Position numbers and translations under genes: made by a program. This document shows positions 8,730 through 17,694 of a DNA stretch of 56,015 bases, piece after piece; position 1 is the stretch's first letter; the number at the start of each line of letters is the position of its first letter. Source of the DNA: Pseudomonadota bacterium (GTDB lineage Bacteria; Pseudomonadota; Alphaproteobacteria; Rhodobacterales; Rhodobacteraceae); assembly GCA_027592105.1 (NCBI GenBank), contig JAQCLA010000001.1, positions 1 through 56,015 of the forward strand. Reading direction: 5' to 3'. The notes below the pieces were generated by a model. It ran no database searches. It saw nothing but the letters and a program-made list of their open reading frames with translations, and had not been told where the DNA came from.

Positions 8730-9988
8730 GCCAGCATCTCCCTTGGGTCGATGATGTGACCCGCGACTGCGGCGGCGGCCACGGTTAAGGGAGAACCAAG
8801 CCAGACCTGCGAGGACGCCTCGCCCATCCTGCCTTTGAAGTTGCGCGCCGTCGAAGAGATACAGGTCACATCGGCACCGAGCCGATATGTTCCATAGCCC
8901 GCGCAGATGCCACAGGCATTGGGCAATATCTTTGCGCCAACCGCCTCGAAGATGGACATGATCCCATCGGCCTCGGCCCGGTCTTGATCGCGCTTGGAAG
9001 AGGGAGCCACCAAAAGATCCACCCCTGCCGCCAGTTTGCGTCCCTTGAGGATGCGCGCGGCGGCCTGAAGGTCTTCGTATTTGGCCCCTGTGCATGCGCC
9101 GACATAGGCCACGCTGATCGTGGTCTTGCCTGCCGCATCGGCGGGCATCGCGTTGGCCGGCGAATGCGGGGCGGCGACCTGTGGGGCAAGCGTCGTGGCA
9201 TCAAAGATGTGATGTTCGAGCACCGAGGCCCCTTCATCGCTATGCAGATCGGAAAGATCAGGAACACTGCCGCCAACACTACGCAAAAAGGCCGCTGTGA
9301 CATCATCCGGGGCAACAAGCCCGGTCTGGCCGCCGAGTTCGGCAGCCATATTGGACAGTGTCATGCGTTCTTGCATCGACAGCGCGCGGATCGCCTCGCC
9401 GGTGTATTCCACGGCCTGATACTTGCCGCCATCCATACCCAGACGCCCACATAAGGCCAGCATGATGTCTTTTGCCATCAACCCGTCACCCAGGCGGCCG
9501 GTCCATTCGACCAAGATCGTCTCGGGCACCTTCACCCAGATCTCGCCCGTCGCAAGCACACCTGCCATTTCGGTGGCGCCGATCCCGAACATAAAGGCGC
9601 CCATCGCACCGCCCGTGGGCGAATGGCTGTCACCGCCTACTGCGAACATGCCAGGCCGTAGCTGGCCGCTTTCGGGCAGAACCACGTGGCAGATGCCAAG
9701 CCCGTCGTGAAAACGCACACCTGTCCGGCGCGCCCAATCCCGCGTCATGGCAAGGATCGCGGCCCCCTCCTCCGTATCGCCCGGAACGAAATGGTCGGCG
9801 ACAAGCACAATTTTATCTTTGTCCCAAAGCCCAACGCCCAAATCCTGCAAGATCGGCGCGACACGCCGCGGCCCTCCCGAATCGTGAATCATCGCCAGAT
9901 CCACTCGCGCGGTGACGACATCGCCGGGTGTCACGTGATCGCGGCCTGCAGCGCGCGCGATAATCTTTTGTGCCAAGGTTTGTCGCAT
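8726..9988 (-). CDS. LeuC/aconitase-like hydratase large subunit
   Basis: About 420 residues from the ATG at 9988, which overlaps the GntR stop as TGATG. The three iron-sulphur ligands are in GACTGAKYED and NACGICAG, so a [4Fe-4S] hydratase is expected. The length matches the homoaconitase/isopropylmalate isomerase type with a separate small subunit. Its probable role is stereospecific addition or removal of water on a maleate-type dicarboxylate. The order large subunit, small subunit, C-C lyase suggests an unsaturated diacid is hydrated and then cleaved. Confidence 0.85.
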   Translation of the reverse strand: MRQTLAQKIIARAAGRDHVTPGDVVTARVDLAMIHDSGGPRRVAPILQDLGVGLWDKDKIVLVADHFVPGDTEEGAAILAMTRDWARRTGVRFHDGLGICHVVLPESGQLRPGMFAVGGDSHSPTGGAMGAFMFGIGATEMAGVLATGEIWVKVPETILVEWTGRLGDGLMAKDIMLALCGRLGMDGGKYQAVEYTGEAIRALSMQERMTLSNMAAELGGQTGLVAPDDVTAAFLRSVGGSVPDLSDLHSDEGASVLEHHIFDATTLAPQVAAPHSPANAMPADAAGKTTISVAYVGACTGAKYEDLQAAARILKGRKLAAGVDLLVAPSSKRDQDRAEADGIMSIFEAVGAKILPNACGICAGYGTYRLGADVTCISSTARNFKGRMGEASSQVWLGSPLTVAAAAVAGHIIDPREMLA

Positions 9989-10839
9989 CAACTTGTCCCC
10001 TCCTCCGCCGCCCAGAGCGGACCGTCAGAGCCCGCCTTGCGCGTCATGGACATCTCAATGTGGTAAAGGTCGGGGCGGTAAAGCGCCCGAATATATTGCA
10101 ACGCGCGATCATCAGCGCTGCGCGCGATGCGGCGCACCTCCAATAAGGGTGCGCCTGCGTTCACCTCGAGTGCCTGCGCGGTATCGGGCGCGGCCAGCGT
10201 CGCCGATACTGTTTGACGCGCCGATGCGACAGGATGGCCCGCTTGCTCCAAAAGCGTCAGCATCGCAGTCGATGCCAGTGCGGTGGCGTCGAATTCGCGG
10301 CCCACATCGGCGGGCAGGAAGCAGACGAGATAAGACATCGGCACACCATCGAGCGTGCGCACACGGACCGAACGCTGCACCTCTGCCCCGTCATCCAACT
10401 CCAATGCGCTGGCGATATCGGGACCGGCATTTAGGTATTCAAACGACAAAAGCCGCACTTCGGTCGTGGCCTGCATCATGCTGATATTCTCAAGCCAGCC
10501 ATCGATCGAGGTACGCACGGCACTGGCGCCGGCACGCTCCAAGACCCTCGTGCCGCGCCCGCGTTCCCGCTTGACCAACCCGGCCTCGGCCAGTTCGTCT
10601 AGTGCCCGCTTCGCTGTAATGCGCGACACGCCATAATCGCGCGATAAATCGAACTCCCCCGGCAAAACGGTCCCTGGCCCAAACTCACCGCTGTCGATCC
10701 GGTTTTGCAACTGCACCAGCAATTGCTGGTAGAGAGGCACCGGCGACGCCGGGTCCAGCCGTGTCGGAGCGCATGGCTCGGCGACAGAGTAGGCCGCAAC
10801 GTTCACGGCTGAGATGCAAGGTTGGTAACGCTCATACAC
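9988..10839 (-). CDS. GntR-family regulator, HutC/UTRA type
   Basis: Up to 283 residues. The winged HTH starts at about residue 31 (SPVPLYQQLLVQLQNRI...GTVLPGEFDLSRDYGVSRITAKRALDEL). A UTRA ligand domain follows, with typical closing residues ALQYIRALYRPDLYHIEM. The start is uncertain: the outer GTG at 10839 falls on the flanking palindrome, and another GTG at 10806 would give a shorter, more usual N-terminus. It heads the leftward operon with the LeuC-like gene and probably controls it in response to a pathway intermediate. Confidence 0.85.
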   Translation of the reverse strand: MYERYQPCISAVNVAAYSVAEPCAPTRLDPASPVPLYQQLLVQLQNRIDSGEFGPGTVLPGEFDLSRDYGVSRITAKRALDELAEAGLVKRERGRGTRVLERAGASAVRTSIDGWLENISMMQATTEVRLLSFEYLNAGPDIASALELDDGAEVQRSVRVRTLDGVPMSYLVCFLPADVGREFDATALASTAMLTLLEQAGHPVASARQTVSATLAAPDTAQALEVNAGAPLLEVRRIARSADDRALQYIRALYRPDLYHIEMSMTRKAGSDGPLWAAEEGTS

Positions 10840-10866
10840 CTAATGATATAACATTAAGTCATTAGG
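10839..10866. promoter_or_regulatory. Palindromic candidate operator upstream of the GntR gene
   Basis: The arms CCTAATGA (10839-10846) and TCATTAGG (10859-10866) are perfect inverted repeats. Nested inside is TAATG-N6-CATTA (10841-10856). This AT-rich site sits just before the GntR start, where an autoregulatory operator is expected. The regulator and its binding are inferred. Confidence 0.55.
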
Positions 10867-10876
10867 GCAAGGCCGA

Positions 10877-11644
10877 TTATGCGTGATCGCTTTTCTCTGC
10901 CGCGTCCAGCATCTCGTGGACCACCGCCCGGCGCGAGGTCAGTGGCGTGGGATATGCCACACGGCTATGGGTCAGCCCCAAGCCCAACACGGTTTCCGCC
11001 AGCTTATAGGTCAGGGGGCCGGGGTTCACGACGGGCACAGGCAGCCGTGCGGCCAGATAGGCATGTGCCTGATGCATTGTGGTTGAACCCAAAAGGATCA
11101 CATCGGCCCCATCCTCTTCGATACAGCGTCGCGCAACCGCTTCGAGGGCGGGGAAGATGTCGCTTTCCTTGCCTGCCATCAAGGCTTGGTTGTCCGGTGT
11201 GGCATCGATCCATCGAATGGAGGCGCAGTGGTGTTGCACGCCAAGTTCAGTCAGTGTCTTGCGATACAGATGTTGCCAATGTGGCCACATCGCGATGATC
11301 GAGAATTTATGGCCCAGCATCATCGCCATCAAAACCGACGCACGACCGGGGCCGATCACCGGGATGGATAATTCAGAACGCAACCCTGCCATGCCGCTAT
11401 CCGACATCGTGTCGATGCAAACGGCATCAAAGCCGCGGGCCTCAGCCTCAAGGCCCGCTTCCAAGGCGCCCAGTTCAGCCAAGACCATATCGGAGGCACT
11501 AACATAATTGCGCGGCGCGACGCGCACGGACTCGAAAACAAACTCGATGTTGGGACCAAGCTCCACCGCGTTGAGCTGTGCGCGCCGTTGGTCGCGGTTC
11601 TCTTCACTCATCGGGAAAGGAACGATTACAAGAACGCGTTTCAT
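10877..11644 (-). CDS. Asp/Glu racemase-superfamily protein lacking both catalytic cysteines
   Basis: 255 residues with the hydantoin racemase/maleate isomerase fold pattern. Where active racemases carry Cys (ACxSDPG and LGCAGM), this protein has CIDTMSDSGM (Thr) and LLGSTTMHQ (Ser, codon TCA). It cannot use the usual two-thiol racemisation. The superfamily includes decarboxylases and isomerases with altered residues, so a different reaction or a binding role is possible. It is transcribed leftward, 37 bp upstream of the GntR gene, and is divergent from the PrpD gene. The active paralogue-type protein is at 15477. Confidence 0.75.
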   Translation of the reverse strand: MKRVLVIVPFPMSEENRDQRRAQLNAVELGPNIEFVFESVRVAPRNYVSASDMVLAELGALEAGLEAEARGFDAVCIDTMSDSGMAGLRSELSIPVIGPGRASVLMAMMLGHKFSIIAMWPHWQHLYRKTLTELGVQHHCASIRWIDATPDNQALMAGKESDIFPALEAVARRCIEEDGADVILLGSTTMHQAHAYLAARLPVPVVNPGPLTYKLAETVLGLGLTHSRVAYPTPLTSRRAVVHEMLDAAEKSDHA

Positions 11645-11726
11645 CTCAGGCTCCTATCTGCTTGCAGCTTCGCTCATGGCGGGCCTAAGCTGAGAAGCAA
11701 TCAGGAAAACGCGTGAGGGGCAAGGC

Positions 11727-13097
11727 ATGGACAGTCTCGGTAAAGTGGCGGATTTCGCCGCCAATACGGTGACGGCCACGATATCGGGTGATGTGTTGAG
11801 CCGCACGGCACTGATCCTTGCCGATTGTATCGGAGCAATAGTAGGCGGTGCCGCCGAACCGGATGTCGCTGCCTTGCGCCGTCGGCAGGTCGGCGCCGGG
11901 CCCGCTTTGCTTATTGGCACCGATCAAACCCGCCCTGCAGGCATGGCAGCGCTTTTGAACGGCACGGCAGGCACCACCTTGGAAATGGATGAGGGCAACC
12001 AGTTCTGCAAAGGTCATCCCGGCATGCACACCGTGCCCGCAGCACTTGCCATATCGGCGGGACGCGATGTGTCGGGTGCGGATTTTCTGGCAGCAGTGGC
12101 GACAGGCTATGATGTCGGCGCACGGGTCGGAATCGCCACCCGACTGCGCCCATCCATGCACCCGCATGGGACATGGGGGACCATTTGTGCCGCGACCGCT
12201 GTAGCCCGACTGCAAGGAGCGGATGCCGCGCAGATGCGCCATGCCATCAGCCTGTCTGCGAGCCTTGGTTTATCCACATCGCGGCGCACGATGCTGGAGG
12301 GCGGCACGGTACGCAACGTGTTCGCCGGTGTCTCTGGCCAAATGGGTGTGCTTGCAGGCGATATGATCGCAGCGGGTTATACGGGCGACCATGACGGCGT
12401 GGCGCAGGTGTTCGGGCATGTCGTGTCGGACAGCTTTGACTCCGAGGCATTTGCCGCCGATCTCGGCACCCGCTGGGAGGTCAGCCGTAATTATTTCAAG
12501 ATGCATTCATGTTGCCGCTACAACCATGCGGCCCTTGATGCCTTGGCCATGCTGCGAGCGGCGCATCGCTTCGATACTGATGAGATCGCGGGTGTTGTCG
12601 TCGAAACCTATGCGCTGGCCGTGGAACTCAACGACCCCACGCCCAAGAATGTCTTGGCAGGCAAATTCTCTGTCCCCTTCGCCATCGCAACCGCCTTGGT
12701 CAATGGTACGACGCAGGTGCAAAGCTTTACCATGCCCAATGTCGAAAACCCGGAGATCCTTGCGCTGGCCCAAAAGGTCAGTGTCATCGAAGACCGGGCG
12801 ATGACCGCGATGCTACCGCATAAGCGGCCCGCACGGGTCAGCGTGACACTGTCCGATGGTCGTTGCCTGCAAGCGGCGACCGAGACCAACCGTGGTGATT
12901 GGTCCGATCCTTATCCGGCGACGGAAATCCGCGAAAAATACCTCTCCTTGACGACACGGCTGTGGCGCGAAGAGGCCGCGATCCGCATTTGGGACCATGT
13001 GATGGCGCTGGCGGATGCGCCCAGCCTCGACCCGCTGTTTTCGGAAATGGCGCAAGCGCCGCGCGAACCATCGAAGGATACTCAAAAAGATGCGTGA
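11727..13097 (+). CDS. MmgE/PrpD family protein
   Basis: 456 residues. Family blocks include LADCIGAIVGGAAEPD near the N-terminus, TLEMDEGNQFCKGHPGMHTVPAAL at about 90-113, HPHGTWGTICAA and, in the C-terminal domain, FKMHSCCRYNHAALDAL. PrpD is 2-methylcitrate dehydratase; other members are cis-aconitate decarboxylase or act on unknown hydroxy acids. There is no other methylcitrate-cycle gene here, so a related dehydration, isomerisation or decarboxylation of a dicarboxylate is more likely. A GAGGGGC site precedes the ATG. The 82-bp divergent gap to the racemase-like gene must hold its promoter. It overlaps the next gene by 8 bp. Confidence 0.8.
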   Translation: MDSLGKVADFAANTVTATISGDVLSRTALILADCIGAIVGGAAEPDVAALRRRQVGAGPALLIGTDQTRPAGMAALLNGTAGTTLEMDEGNQFCKGHPGMHTVPAALAISAGRDVSGADFLAAVATGYDVGARVGIATRLRPSMHPHGTWGTICAATAVARLQGADAAQMRHAISLSASLGLSTSRRTMLEGGTVRNVFAGVSGQMGVLAGDMIAAGYTGDHDGVAQVFGHVVSDSFDSEAFAADLGTRWEVSRNYFKMHSCCRYNHAALDALAMLRAAHRFDTDEIAGVVVETYALAVELNDPTPKNVLAGKFSVPFAIATALVNGTTQVQSFTMPNVENPEILALAQKVSVIEDRAMTAMLPHKRPARVSVTLSDGRCLQAATETNRGDWSDPYPATEIREKYLSLTTRLWREEAAIRIWDHVMALADAPSLDPLFSEMAQAPREPSKDTQKDA

Positions 13098-14028
13098 AAT
13101 CGTCATCGGGGCCGCACAGATGGGCCCCATCCAACGCGCCGACACCCGCGAAGCTGTGGTGGCACGTATGCTCGCGCTGCTTGATCAGGCAAAGGATGCA
13201 GGCTGTCAGCTCGTCATCTTTCCCGAGTTGTGCCTGACCACCTTTTTCCCGCGATGGTATATTGCCGACCAGGCTGAGGTGGATAGTTGGTTCGAGACCG
13301 AGATGCCCAATGCCGCAACCCAGCCACTCTTCAACCGGGCGCGCGCGCACAGCATCGCGATATCCATCGGCTATGGCGAATTGACGCCAGATGGGCGTCA
13401 TTTCAACACCCAGATCCTGACCGACAGACAGGCAAATATTATCGGCAAATACCGCAAGATCCATTTGCCTGGGCATGATGAATACGACCCTGAACGCAGT
13501 TTTCAGCACCTTGAAAAGCGGTACTTCGCACCCGGAGATTTGGGCTTTCCTGTGTTTCGCAACATGGATGCTTGGATGGGCATGCTCATCTGCAACGACC
13601 GTCGCTGGCCCGAGGCCTATCGCGAGATGGGGCTGCAAGGGGTCGAGTTGATCGTCCTGGGCTACAACACACCCTCGGGCAATTCGCAAAACGCCGATGA
13701 GACACCTGAGATGCGCGACTTCCACTCCGATCTGTCGGTGCAGGCGGGGGCCTACCAAAACTCGGCCTTCGTGGTTGCCGTGGCCAAGGCCGGGAACGAA
13801 GACGGCCACCCCCTGAATGGCGGCAGCGTAATCGTATCGCCCGATGGCGTGATCTTGCAAAAAGCCAAGACGCTGGGTGACGAGCTTTTGGTTCAGGCAT
13901 GCGATATGGATGCCACCGCTTTCGGCAAAGCGTCGGTGTTCGATTTCAAACGCCACCGCAGGATCGAACACTATGGCCGGATCGCCACGCAAACCGGGGT
14001 GATCTATCCCGACGGCAAGGAGGGCTAA
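13090..14028 (+). CDS. N-carbamoyl-D-amino-acid amidohydrolase-like nitrilase-superfamily hydrolase
   Basis: 312 residues from the ATG before REIVIGAAQMG. All three catalytic residues are seen: Glu in FPELCLTTFFPRW, Lys in GKYRKIHLPG and Cys in MLICNDRRWPE. Length and motifs match N-carbamoyl-D-amino-acid hydrolases, which release CO2 and ammonia from the ring-opened product of a hydantoin. It is followed after 3 bp by a D-hydantoinase-like gene and then a racemase, the classic hydantoin-utilisation trio. That supports this reading. A related ureido acid could be the true substrate. Confidence 0.85.
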   Translation: MREIVIGAAQMGPIQRADTREAVVARMLALLDQAKDAGCQLVIFPELCLTTFFPRWYIADQAEVDSWFETEMPNAATQPLFNRARAHSIAISIGYGELTPDGRHFNTQILTDRQANIIGKYRKIHLPGHDEYDPERSFQHLEKRYFAPGDLGFPVFRNMDAWMGMLICNDRRWPEAYREMGLQGVELIVLGYNTPSGNSQNADETPEMRDFHSDLSVQAGAYQNSAFVVAVAKAGNEDGHPLNGGSVIVSPDGVILQKAKTLGDELLVQACDMDATAFGKASVFDFKRHRRIEHYGRIATQTGVIYPDGKEG

Positions 14029-14031
14029 AGC

Positions 14032-15480
14032 ATGACACATGATCTGGCCATCCGTGGCGGCACTCTTGCGACCGCGACCGAAACTTTTCGTGCCGATATC
14101 GGCATCCGCGACGGGCGCATCGTCACCATCGCCGAGGCGATCACGGACGCGCAGGATGTGATCGACGCCACCGGCAAGATCGTCATGCCCGGCGGGATCG
14201 AGGCGCATTGCCATATCGCGCAAGAAAGCGGAATGGGCGTGATGACAGCGGATGACTATGAAAGCGGTTCGATCTCGGCGGCTTTCGGTGGCAATTCCTG
14301 CATCGTGCCATTTGCTGCGCAGAAGAAGGGGCAAAGCCTTGCGGATACGCTGGCGACCTATGATGGGCGCGCTGCGCCAAAATCGGTGCTGGATTGGTCC
14401 TATCACCTCATCTTGACAGACCCGACCGCCGCTGCATTGGCGGAACTGCCCGATGTTTTCGCCCGTGGCGTAACCTCGTTCAAGGTGTTCATGACCTATG
14501 CGACACGGGTCTCGGACACGCAGTTTCTCGATATCTTGTCAGTGGCGGGCCAACACGGGGCCTTGACCATGGTGCATGCCGAAAATCATGACATGCTGGA
14601 ATGGATGGCAAGCCGGATGGTTGCAGGCGGCAATACCGCGCCGCGTTACCACGCCCCGTCGCGCCCCGGCTTGGCCGAGGAAGAGGCGATCAACCGTGCC
14701 ATAGCGCTGGCACGGCTGGCGCAGGCACCGATTTTCATCGTCCATGTCTCGACGCCCGGCGGGGCCGAGTTGGTGGCCCGCGCCCGTGCGGCAGGTGGTC
14801 AAGTCTGGGCAGAAACCTGTCCGCAATACCTGTTCTTGACCCGCGATGATCTGGATAAGCCGGGCATGGAGGGGGCCAAGTTCATCTGCTCACCTCCGCT
14901 ACGCGACACCGCCACACAAGCGGCGCTCTGGCAACATGTTCAGGCAGGGACGCTTTCGCTGGTCTCGTCCGATCATGCGCCATATCGCTATGATGACACA
15001 GGTAAATTTCAAGCGGGTCGGGATGTAACCTTCCGCCAAATCGCCAATGGCATGCCGGGCATCGAGATGCGACTGCCGCTGATGTTCTCCGAAGGGGTAA
15101 TGAAAGGGCGGATTAGCATCAATCAATTCGTGGCGCTGTCTTCGACCAATGCGGCGCGCATTTATGGCATGTTGCCCCGCAAAGGCACATTGGCCATCGG
15201 GGCAGATGCCGATATCGCGATTTGGGATCCGACACAGACGCGTGTCGCGGGCGCGATGCATGACGCGATGGACTATAACCCCTTTGCCGGCATGACGGTG
15301 ATCGGATGGCCCGTGACGGTGCTGGGGCGCGGGCAGCGGATCGTCGACAATGGCGCGCTGTGTGTCAAACCTGGTACGGGGCGCTTCGTCAAGCGTGCGC
15401 CGATCGATTTGACCGGGCGGGCAGGTCAGCCCGTGGCCGAACTCGATCCGGCCAACAACTTCGGAGCGACTTTGTCATGA
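14032..15480 (+). CDS. Dihydropyrimidinase/D-hydantoinase
   Basis: 482 residues, full length. The binuclear metal site is complete: HxH in GGIEAHCHIA, the carboxylated Lys in GVTSFKVFMTY, His in VHAENHD and HVSTPGG, and Asp in SSDHAPY. EAHCHIA replaces the common DPHTHLE, so it is a divergent subgroup. It should open a six- or five-membered cyclic diamide (dihydropyrimidine, hydantoin or imide) to a carbamoyl or amide acid. Its stop overlaps the racemase start (ATGA). Confidence 0.88.
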   Translation: MTHDLAIRGGTLATATETFRADIGIRDGRIVTIAEAITDAQDVIDATGKIVMPGGIEAHCHIAQESGMGVMTADDYESGSISAAFGGNSCIVPFAAQKKGQSLADTLATYDGRAAPKSVLDWSYHLILTDPTAAALAELPDVFARGVTSFKVFMTYATRVSDTQFLDILSVAGQHGALTMVHAENHDMLEWMASRMVAGGNTAPRYHAPSRPGLAEEEAINRAIALARLAQAPIFIVHVSTPGGAELVARARAAGGQVWAETCPQYLFLTRDDLDKPGMEGAKFICSPPLRDTATQAALWQHVQAGTLSLVSSDHAPYRYDDTGKFQAGRDVTFRQIANGMPGIEMRLPLMFSEGVMKGRISINQFVALSSTNAARIYGMLPRKGTLAIGADADIAIWDPTQTRVAGAMHDAMDYNPFAGMTVIGWPVTVLGRGQRIVDNGALCVKPGTGRFVKRAPIDLTGRAGQPVAELDPANNFGATLS

Positions 15481-16139
15481 GCGGTCCCATTTTGGTCATC
15501 AATCCAAACGCTAACCCGGCGGTCACGGCAGGGCTTGATGCCGCGATGGCCCCGTTTCGGCTATCGGGCGGCCCCGAGATTGCATGCGTGACGGTGCCCG
15601 ATGGTCCGTTTGGCATCGAAAGCCAAGCCGATAGCGACGCGGCTGTCGCGCCGATGCTGGATATGATCCGCGCACGCCCCGATGCGGCGGCGATCATCAT
15701 CGCCTGCTATTCGGATCCGGGCATTGATGCCGCGCGCGAGGTCGCGAAAGTCCCTGTCTTCGGGATGCAAGAAAGCGGTTTTCTGACCGCCATGTCGCGG
15801 GGTGACCGTATCGGCGTGGTCGCCATCTCCGAGGGTTCAATCCTGCGGCACCGCAAATACCTGCGCCGCATGGGGGTATTGGAGCGCATGGTCGCAGAAC
15901 GCCCCTTGAACATGTCGGTGGCCGAAACCGCCTCGGGGGATGGAACATTCGCTCGGCTGCGCGTGGTCTCGGAAATACTCGTCCATCAGGATCATGCCGA
16001 TGTCATCGTTCTGGGCTGTGCCGGCCTTTCGGCGCATCGGGCCAGCTTGGAAAAAGCCATCGGCAGGCCGGTTGTCGATCCGACACAGGCGGCCGTTGCC
16101 ATGGCCTTGGGCGCGTTGCTGGTTCAGTCGAAGCGATAG
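15477..16139 (+). CDS. Asp/Glu/hydantoin racemase
   Basis: 220 residues. Both catalytic cysteines are present: IIACYSDPGIDAARE and VIVLGCAGLSAHR. The N-terminal INPNANPAVTAGLD block is typical of hydantoin racemases. Together with the two genes upstream it would let both enantiomers of a substituted hydantoin be consumed. The 3' end overlaps the convergent lyase gene by 16 bp. Confidence 0.85.
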   Translation: MSGPILVINPNANPAVTAGLDAAMAPFRLSGGPEIACVTVPDGPFGIESQADSDAAVAPMLDMIRARPDAAAIIIACYSDPGIDAAREVAKVPVFGMQESGFLTAMSRGDRIGVVAISEGSILRHRKYLRRMGVLERMVAERPLNMSVAETASGDGTFARLRVVSEILVHQDHADVIVLGCAGLSAHRASLEKAIGRPVVDPTQAAVAMALGALLVQSKR

Positions 16140-17005
16140 CGCGCCTCGGCCGCATCATAGCTTTCTTTGTCGACCAAGCGTTGGCGCTCTTCGAAATCGG
16201 CTAGCCGGTTGATCACAGCACTGACATCACCTTGGACCTTCAAGACACCCAAGACCTCAGACATGGCGCGCATCGCTGCTTGCAGGGCAGTGTTGGCATA
16301 AAGCACCATAGCAAAGCCCATCGCTTGCAGCTCTGCCTGTGCGATCAGGGGTGTCTTGCCACCAACGACCATATTGGCCACCTGTGGCACCGAGAGACGC
16401 TGGGCGATGATCCGCATTTCATCGACCGAAATGGGCGCCTCGACAAAGGTCATGTCGGCACCCGCTTCGATAAAGGCTTCTGCGCGATCTAGCGCTGCCT
16501 CCAGCCCATGTATCGCGCGGGCATCCGTGCGGGCGATCAACAAGGTATTGGGGTCTTCGCGTGCATCCACGGCAGCCTTGATCTTCGAGACAGCCTCATC
16601 AAGACCAATCACCGCCTTGCCCGCGAAATGCCCGCATTTCTTGGGAAACACCTGATCTTCCATTTGCATCGCGGCCGCCCCGGCGCGCTCAATCACGCGC
16701 ACGGTACGTTGCGTGTTGATGGCATTGCCAAAGCCCGTATCGATATCGACCACCAAAGGCAGATCCGTAATCTCAGAAATCGCCGAGACAGTGCTTGCAA
16801 GTTCTGTCAGGGTCACAAGCCCGATATCGGGCGCACCCAGATAAGTATTGGAGATGCCAGCGCCGGTCACATAGACCGCGTCAAAGCCCTGATCGGCGAT
16901 CACGCGCGCCGTCAAAGCGTTCCCCGCACCGGGCAGGATCAATGCCTCGCGGCGTTCCATACATGCGCGAAACACACGGCGGCGCTCGGCAAGACTGCTT
17001 GTCAT
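16124..17005 (-). CDS. Isocitrate lyase/PEP mutase superfamily lyase, second copy
   Basis: 293 residues. Motifs are DIDTGFGNA (metal), FPKKCGHFAGK (lyase loop with Cys), LLIARTDA and ANMVVGGKTP. It likely cleaves a substituted malate or methylisocitrate-like acid. It is the last gene of a four-gene leftward operon (two PuuE-like hydrolases, a GntR regulator, this lyase) in which every junction is a 4-bp overlap. The set suggests that a ring-opening product is finally split here. Confidence 0.85.
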   Translation of the reverse strand: MTSSLAERRRVFRACMERREALILPGAGNALTARVIADQGFDAVYVTGAGISNTYLGAPDIGLVTLTELASTVSAISEITDLPLVVDIDTGFGNAINTQRTVRVIERAGAAAMQMEDQVFPKKCGHFAGKAVIGLDEAVSKIKAAVDAREDPNTLLIARTDARAIHGLEAALDRAEAFIEAGADMTFVEAPISVDEMRIIAQRLSVPQVANMVVGGKTPLIAQAELQAMGFAMVLYANTALQAAMRAMSEVLGVLKVQGDVSAVINRLADFEERQRLVDKESYDAAEARYRFD

Positions 17006-17694
17006 TCGCTAAATTCCTCGTCTTTCATCCAGCGCTCGACAGCCGAGCGACTAGAGCGCAAATGCGCCCGCATTGCTGCCTCTGCTGCATCAGGGTCGCG
17101 TGCGCGGAGCGCGTCTAAGATATTTTTATGTTCTTTTAGGGCTTCTGCAGCGCGACCAGGGCGCATCGACAGGTGGTGGCGGTAAAGGCGCAAAAGCGAG
17201 TAAAGCTCGTCCCCTAGCATACCGGTCAAGCGTGCATTGCCACAAGCGCGCAAAATAGCCTGATGAAAATCACCGTCGCCCGGGGCTTGGAAATAACCGC
17301 GCCCTTGGCGCATGGCGTCAGAGTTTTCATGCGCGCTTAACATCGCCGCAAGGTGGTCCAGATCGGCATCGGTCATCTTCGTGGCCGCTAATCGGCAGGC
17401 CATCCCTTCGAGGCTTTCGCGCACTTCCAACAAGTCAAGGAGGTCTTTCTTGCTAAGCGCCACAACCCGCGCGCCATGGTTCGACACGCGCGTAACCAGC
17501 TTGCGACCTTCGAGTTGGCCGATCGCCTCGCGCAGGGGGCCACGCGAAATACCAAAGCGGCGCGCCAATTCGCTTTCGCTCAGCCGCTCGCCGGGGCCAA
17601 GTTCGCCTTCCATGATGGCTTTTTCCAGCCGTTCCAACGCGAGGCTGGACAGGTTTTGTGCCACAAGGCGTTCTGATACATTTCCCACGCTCAC
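17002..17694 (-). CDS. GntR-family regulator, FCD (FadR) type
   Basis: 230 residues from a GTG in a GTGA overlap. The N-terminal winged HTH is at about 12-80 (GPGERLSESELARRFGISRGPLREAIGQLEGRKLV). The all-helical FCD domain after it has metal-ligand-type His residues (DFHQAILRACGN, LYRHHLSMRP). FCD regulators often bind sites with a TGTNNACA core. The palindromes at 22324, 30208 and 36101 have that core, so this is a candidate regulator for them. Confidence 0.85.
   Translation of the reverse strand: MSVGNVSERLVAQNLSSLALERLEKAIMEGELGPGERLSESELARRFGISRGPLREAIGQLEGRKLVTRVSNHGARVVALSKKDLLDLLEVRESLEGMACRLAATKMTDADLDHLAAMLSAHENSDAMRQGRGYFQAPGDGDFHQAILRACGNARLTGMLGDELYSLLRLYRHHLSMRPGRAAEALKEHKNILDALRARDPDAAEAAMRAHLRSSRSAVERWMKDEEFSE

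Noticed and set aside
8730..9095. N-terminal extension of the LeuD-like frame
   Set aside because: It is the shadow of the LeuC-like gene; the ATG at 8729 with ATGA overlap and the DDIDTD motif at residue 10 fix the real start.
8226..9988. Leucine-biosynthesis leuCD
   Set aside because: No leuA or leuB nearby; the genes are coupled to a C-C lyase and HyuAB, so a catabolic role is preferred.
12838..14406. Long minus-strand open frame of 522 codons
   Set aside because: It lies opposite the PrpD, carbamoylase and hydantoinase genes and has no recognisable motif; it is the complement frame of GC-rich coding DNA.
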